Source of the DNA: CAZBQG01 sp964493945
Lineage (GTDB): Bacteria; Pseudomonadota; Alphaproteobacteria; Rhodospirillales; UBA2165
Assembly: GCA_964493945.1 (NCBI GenBank)
Contig: CAZBQG010000094.1
Coordinates: 1-15,263 of the forward strand
DNA: 15,263 nt
Direction: 5' to 3'
Shown: in pieces, positions 14,258 through 15,263 of the stretch
Layout of the letters: each line of letters starts with the position of its first letter
Position numbering within the stretch: the stretch's first letter is position 1
Translations under genes and position numbers: made by a program
Notes under the pieces: model-generated
The model's database searches: none
Told to the model about the DNA's origin: nothing
What the model saw: the letters and a program-made list of their open reading frames with translations, nothing else

Positions 14258-14668
14258 ATGCCCCAGACCATCACCAAAGGATACAAGGAACTGCTGGCCG
14301 ATGCCGATGCCCAGGTCACGGCGGTTACGTCCGAGGAGGCCAAATCCTTGCTGGCCGATGACAGCCATTTGTTCATCGATATCCGCGACATCCGGGAATT
14401 GCGCCGGGAAGGCAAAATACCGGGCGCCTTTTCCTGCCCCAGGGGCATGCTGGAATTCTGGGTCGATCCCGAAAGTCCCTATCACAAACCCATATTCCAG
14501 GACGAGAAGGGCTTTGTGTTTTACTGCGCCAGCGGCTGGCGTTCGGCCCTGGCGGCGAAAATGGCGGAGGAAATGGGGCTCAAACCCGTGCTCCATATCG
14601 GCGACGGTTTCAACGGCTGGAAAGAGTCTGGCGGCGAGGTGGAGATGCTGGAGGACGCCAAGAAATAG
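14258..14668 (+). CDS. Single-domain rhodanese (sulfurtransferase) protein
   Basis: A 136-residue cytoplasmic rhodanese-fold protein. F-I-D-I-R-D (39-44) is the usual motif after the first strand, G-K-I-P-G-A (52-57) follows, and the active-site loop is C90-A-S-G-W-R, so the sulfur-carrying cysteine is present. The tail GDGFNGWKESGGEVE (114-128) matches the family's end. Such proteins move sulfane sulfur from thiosulfate or persulfides; the partner is unknown. The insertion LEFWVDPESPYHKPIFQDEK (65-84) is longer than in GlpE but common in alphaproteobacterial members. The upstream 100 bases are AT-rich, with TTCAATT/AATTGAA repeats. It ends 3 bases from the convergent acyl-CoA synthetase. Confidence 0.9.
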   Translation: MPQTITKGYKELLADADAQVTAVTSEEAKSLLADDSHLFIDIRDIRELRREGKIPGAFSCPRGMLEFWVDPESPYHKPIFQDEKGFVFYCASGWRSALAAKMAEEMGLKPVLHIGDGFNGWKESGGEVEMLEDAKK

Positions 14669-14671
14669 GGT

Positions 14672-15263
14672 CTATTTCGGATAGCCCACGCCCTTTAGCG
14701 CCTCCGCAATTTCGGTCAAGATGGCCGGATCATCGATGGTCGCGGGCATTTTATATTCCTCGCCTTGGGCGATCTTAGTCATGGTGCCACGCAGAATTTT
14801 ACCGGACCTTGTCTTGGGCAGACGCAAGACGATGGTGGCCGTCTTGAATGCGGCGACCGGGCCGATCTTATCGCGCACCATTTGTACCGCCTCGGCGATG
14901 ATTTCATCGCTTGCGCGCCCGATGCTCGCATTAAGCACCAGGAATCCAAGCGGCAACTGACCCTTCAGATCATCCGCAACACCCGTGACGGCGCATTCGG
15001 CCACATCCGGATGGGCCGCCAGGACTTCTTCCATGGCCCCGGTAGACAGCCGGTGTCCGGCCACATTGATGATGTCGTCGGTGCGCGACATGACATAGAC
15101 ATAGCCGTCTTCGTCGATAAAGCCCGCATCGCCGGTCATGTAATAGTCGGGAAATTCCACCATATAGGCATCAATGAAACGCTGATCGGCGTTCCACAGC
15201 GTCTGGATGGTGCCGGGCGGAAGGGGTTGTTTGATGGCCAGGGTGCCGGTCTCGCCGGGCGCC
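14672..15263 (-). CDS. Acyl-CoA synthetase (propionyl/acetyl-CoA type), C-terminal part
   Basis: The last ~196 residues of an AMP-forming acyl-CoA synthetase; the gene continues past the right edge. The start of the visible part reads A-P-G-E-T-G-T-L-A-I-K-Q-P-L-P-P-G. The ATP/adenylate motif Y-M-T-G-D-A-G and the hinge region around S-R-T-D-D-I-I-N-V-A-G-H-R-L-S are intact. The catalytic lysine of the A10 motif is in R-S-G-K-I-L-R (codon 14798-14800). The hinge sequence and G-T-I-Q-T-L-W-N-A-D-Q-R-F resemble propionate-CoA ligase (PrpE) more than acetate-CoA ligase, but without the N-terminal half this is not certain. It makes an acyl-CoA from a short-chain acid, with ATP, in the cytoplasm. 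Confidence 0.88.
   Translation of the reverse strand, partial: APGETGTLAIKQPLPPGTIQTLWNADQRFIDAYMVEFPDYYMTGDAGFIDEDGYVYVMSRTDDIINVAGHRLSTGAMEEVLAAHPDVAECAVTGVADDLKGQLPLGFLVLNASIGRASDEIIAEAVQMVRDKIGPVAAFKTATIVLRLPKTRSGKILRGTMTKIAQGEEYKMPATIDDPAILTEIAEALKGVGYPK

Noticed and set aside
1..15263. CRISPR array, tRNA or rRNA genes
   Set aside because: No regularly spaced direct repeats, no cloverleaf-type or conserved rRNA sequences were seen on either strand.

Overview
The window looks like a piece of an alphaproteobacterial chromosome, probably Rhodospirillales-like or a marine relative. The grounds are GC-rich coding DNA, a CheZ of the alphaproteobacterial type, a TRAP transporter, and short divergent or convergent operons of catabolic genes. 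No rRNA, tRNA, CRISPR array or intact transposon was seen. The taxonomic placement is inference.

Left part (1-408). The edge is AT-richer and carries no convincing whole gene. It has a short open frame entering from the left, a sequence resembling the flanks of REP-associated tyrosine transposases, a good plus-strand terminator (166-194) and several hairpins. Then come a fumarylacetoacetate hydrolase (FAH) family enzyme (minus, GTG start) and a divergent MFS transporter whose frame is broken twice by apparent single-base losses in short homopolymers. Next are a translationally coupled pair (a DUF1080-like jelly-roll protein and a metallo-beta-lactamase hydrolase of the lactonase type, minus) and a divergent EamA/DMT permease.

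Central part (5301-9700). A tight minus-strand operon holds three tandem paralogues of the uroporphyrinogen-decarboxylase/methylcobamide-methyltransferase superfamily followed by a glutathione S-transferase. The three lack the HemE signature. They share an unusual WEGDC-x-TRL segment where MtaA/CmuA-type enzymes usually have H-x-C-G. No corrinoid protein or activase is visible. This three-UroD plus GST cassette is the best candidate for an undescribed system. One reading is demethylation or ether/C1 chemistry with a glutathione step, but the substrate is unknown. Upstream of it are two mutually exclusive hairpins (9721-9803).

Chemotaxis remnants (9828-11110). A methyl-accepting chemotaxis protein reduced to its cytoplasmic tip lies divergent to a CheZ-like phosphatase that has Asn where the family's catalytic-loop Asp normally sits.

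Right part (11217-15263). A TRAP system is split: dctP on plus converges on dctQ-dctM on minus, with an intrinsic terminator between them. A single-domain rhodanese follows, converging on the 3' part of an acyl-CoA (propionyl/acetyl-CoA) synthetase that runs off the right edge.

Taken together, the window reads as uptake (TRAP, MFS, DMT) plus catabolism (FAH, MBL hydrolase, UroD-like/GST, acyl-CoA ligase) of organic acids or small methylated or aromatic-type compounds. The link between these parts is inferred from proximity only.
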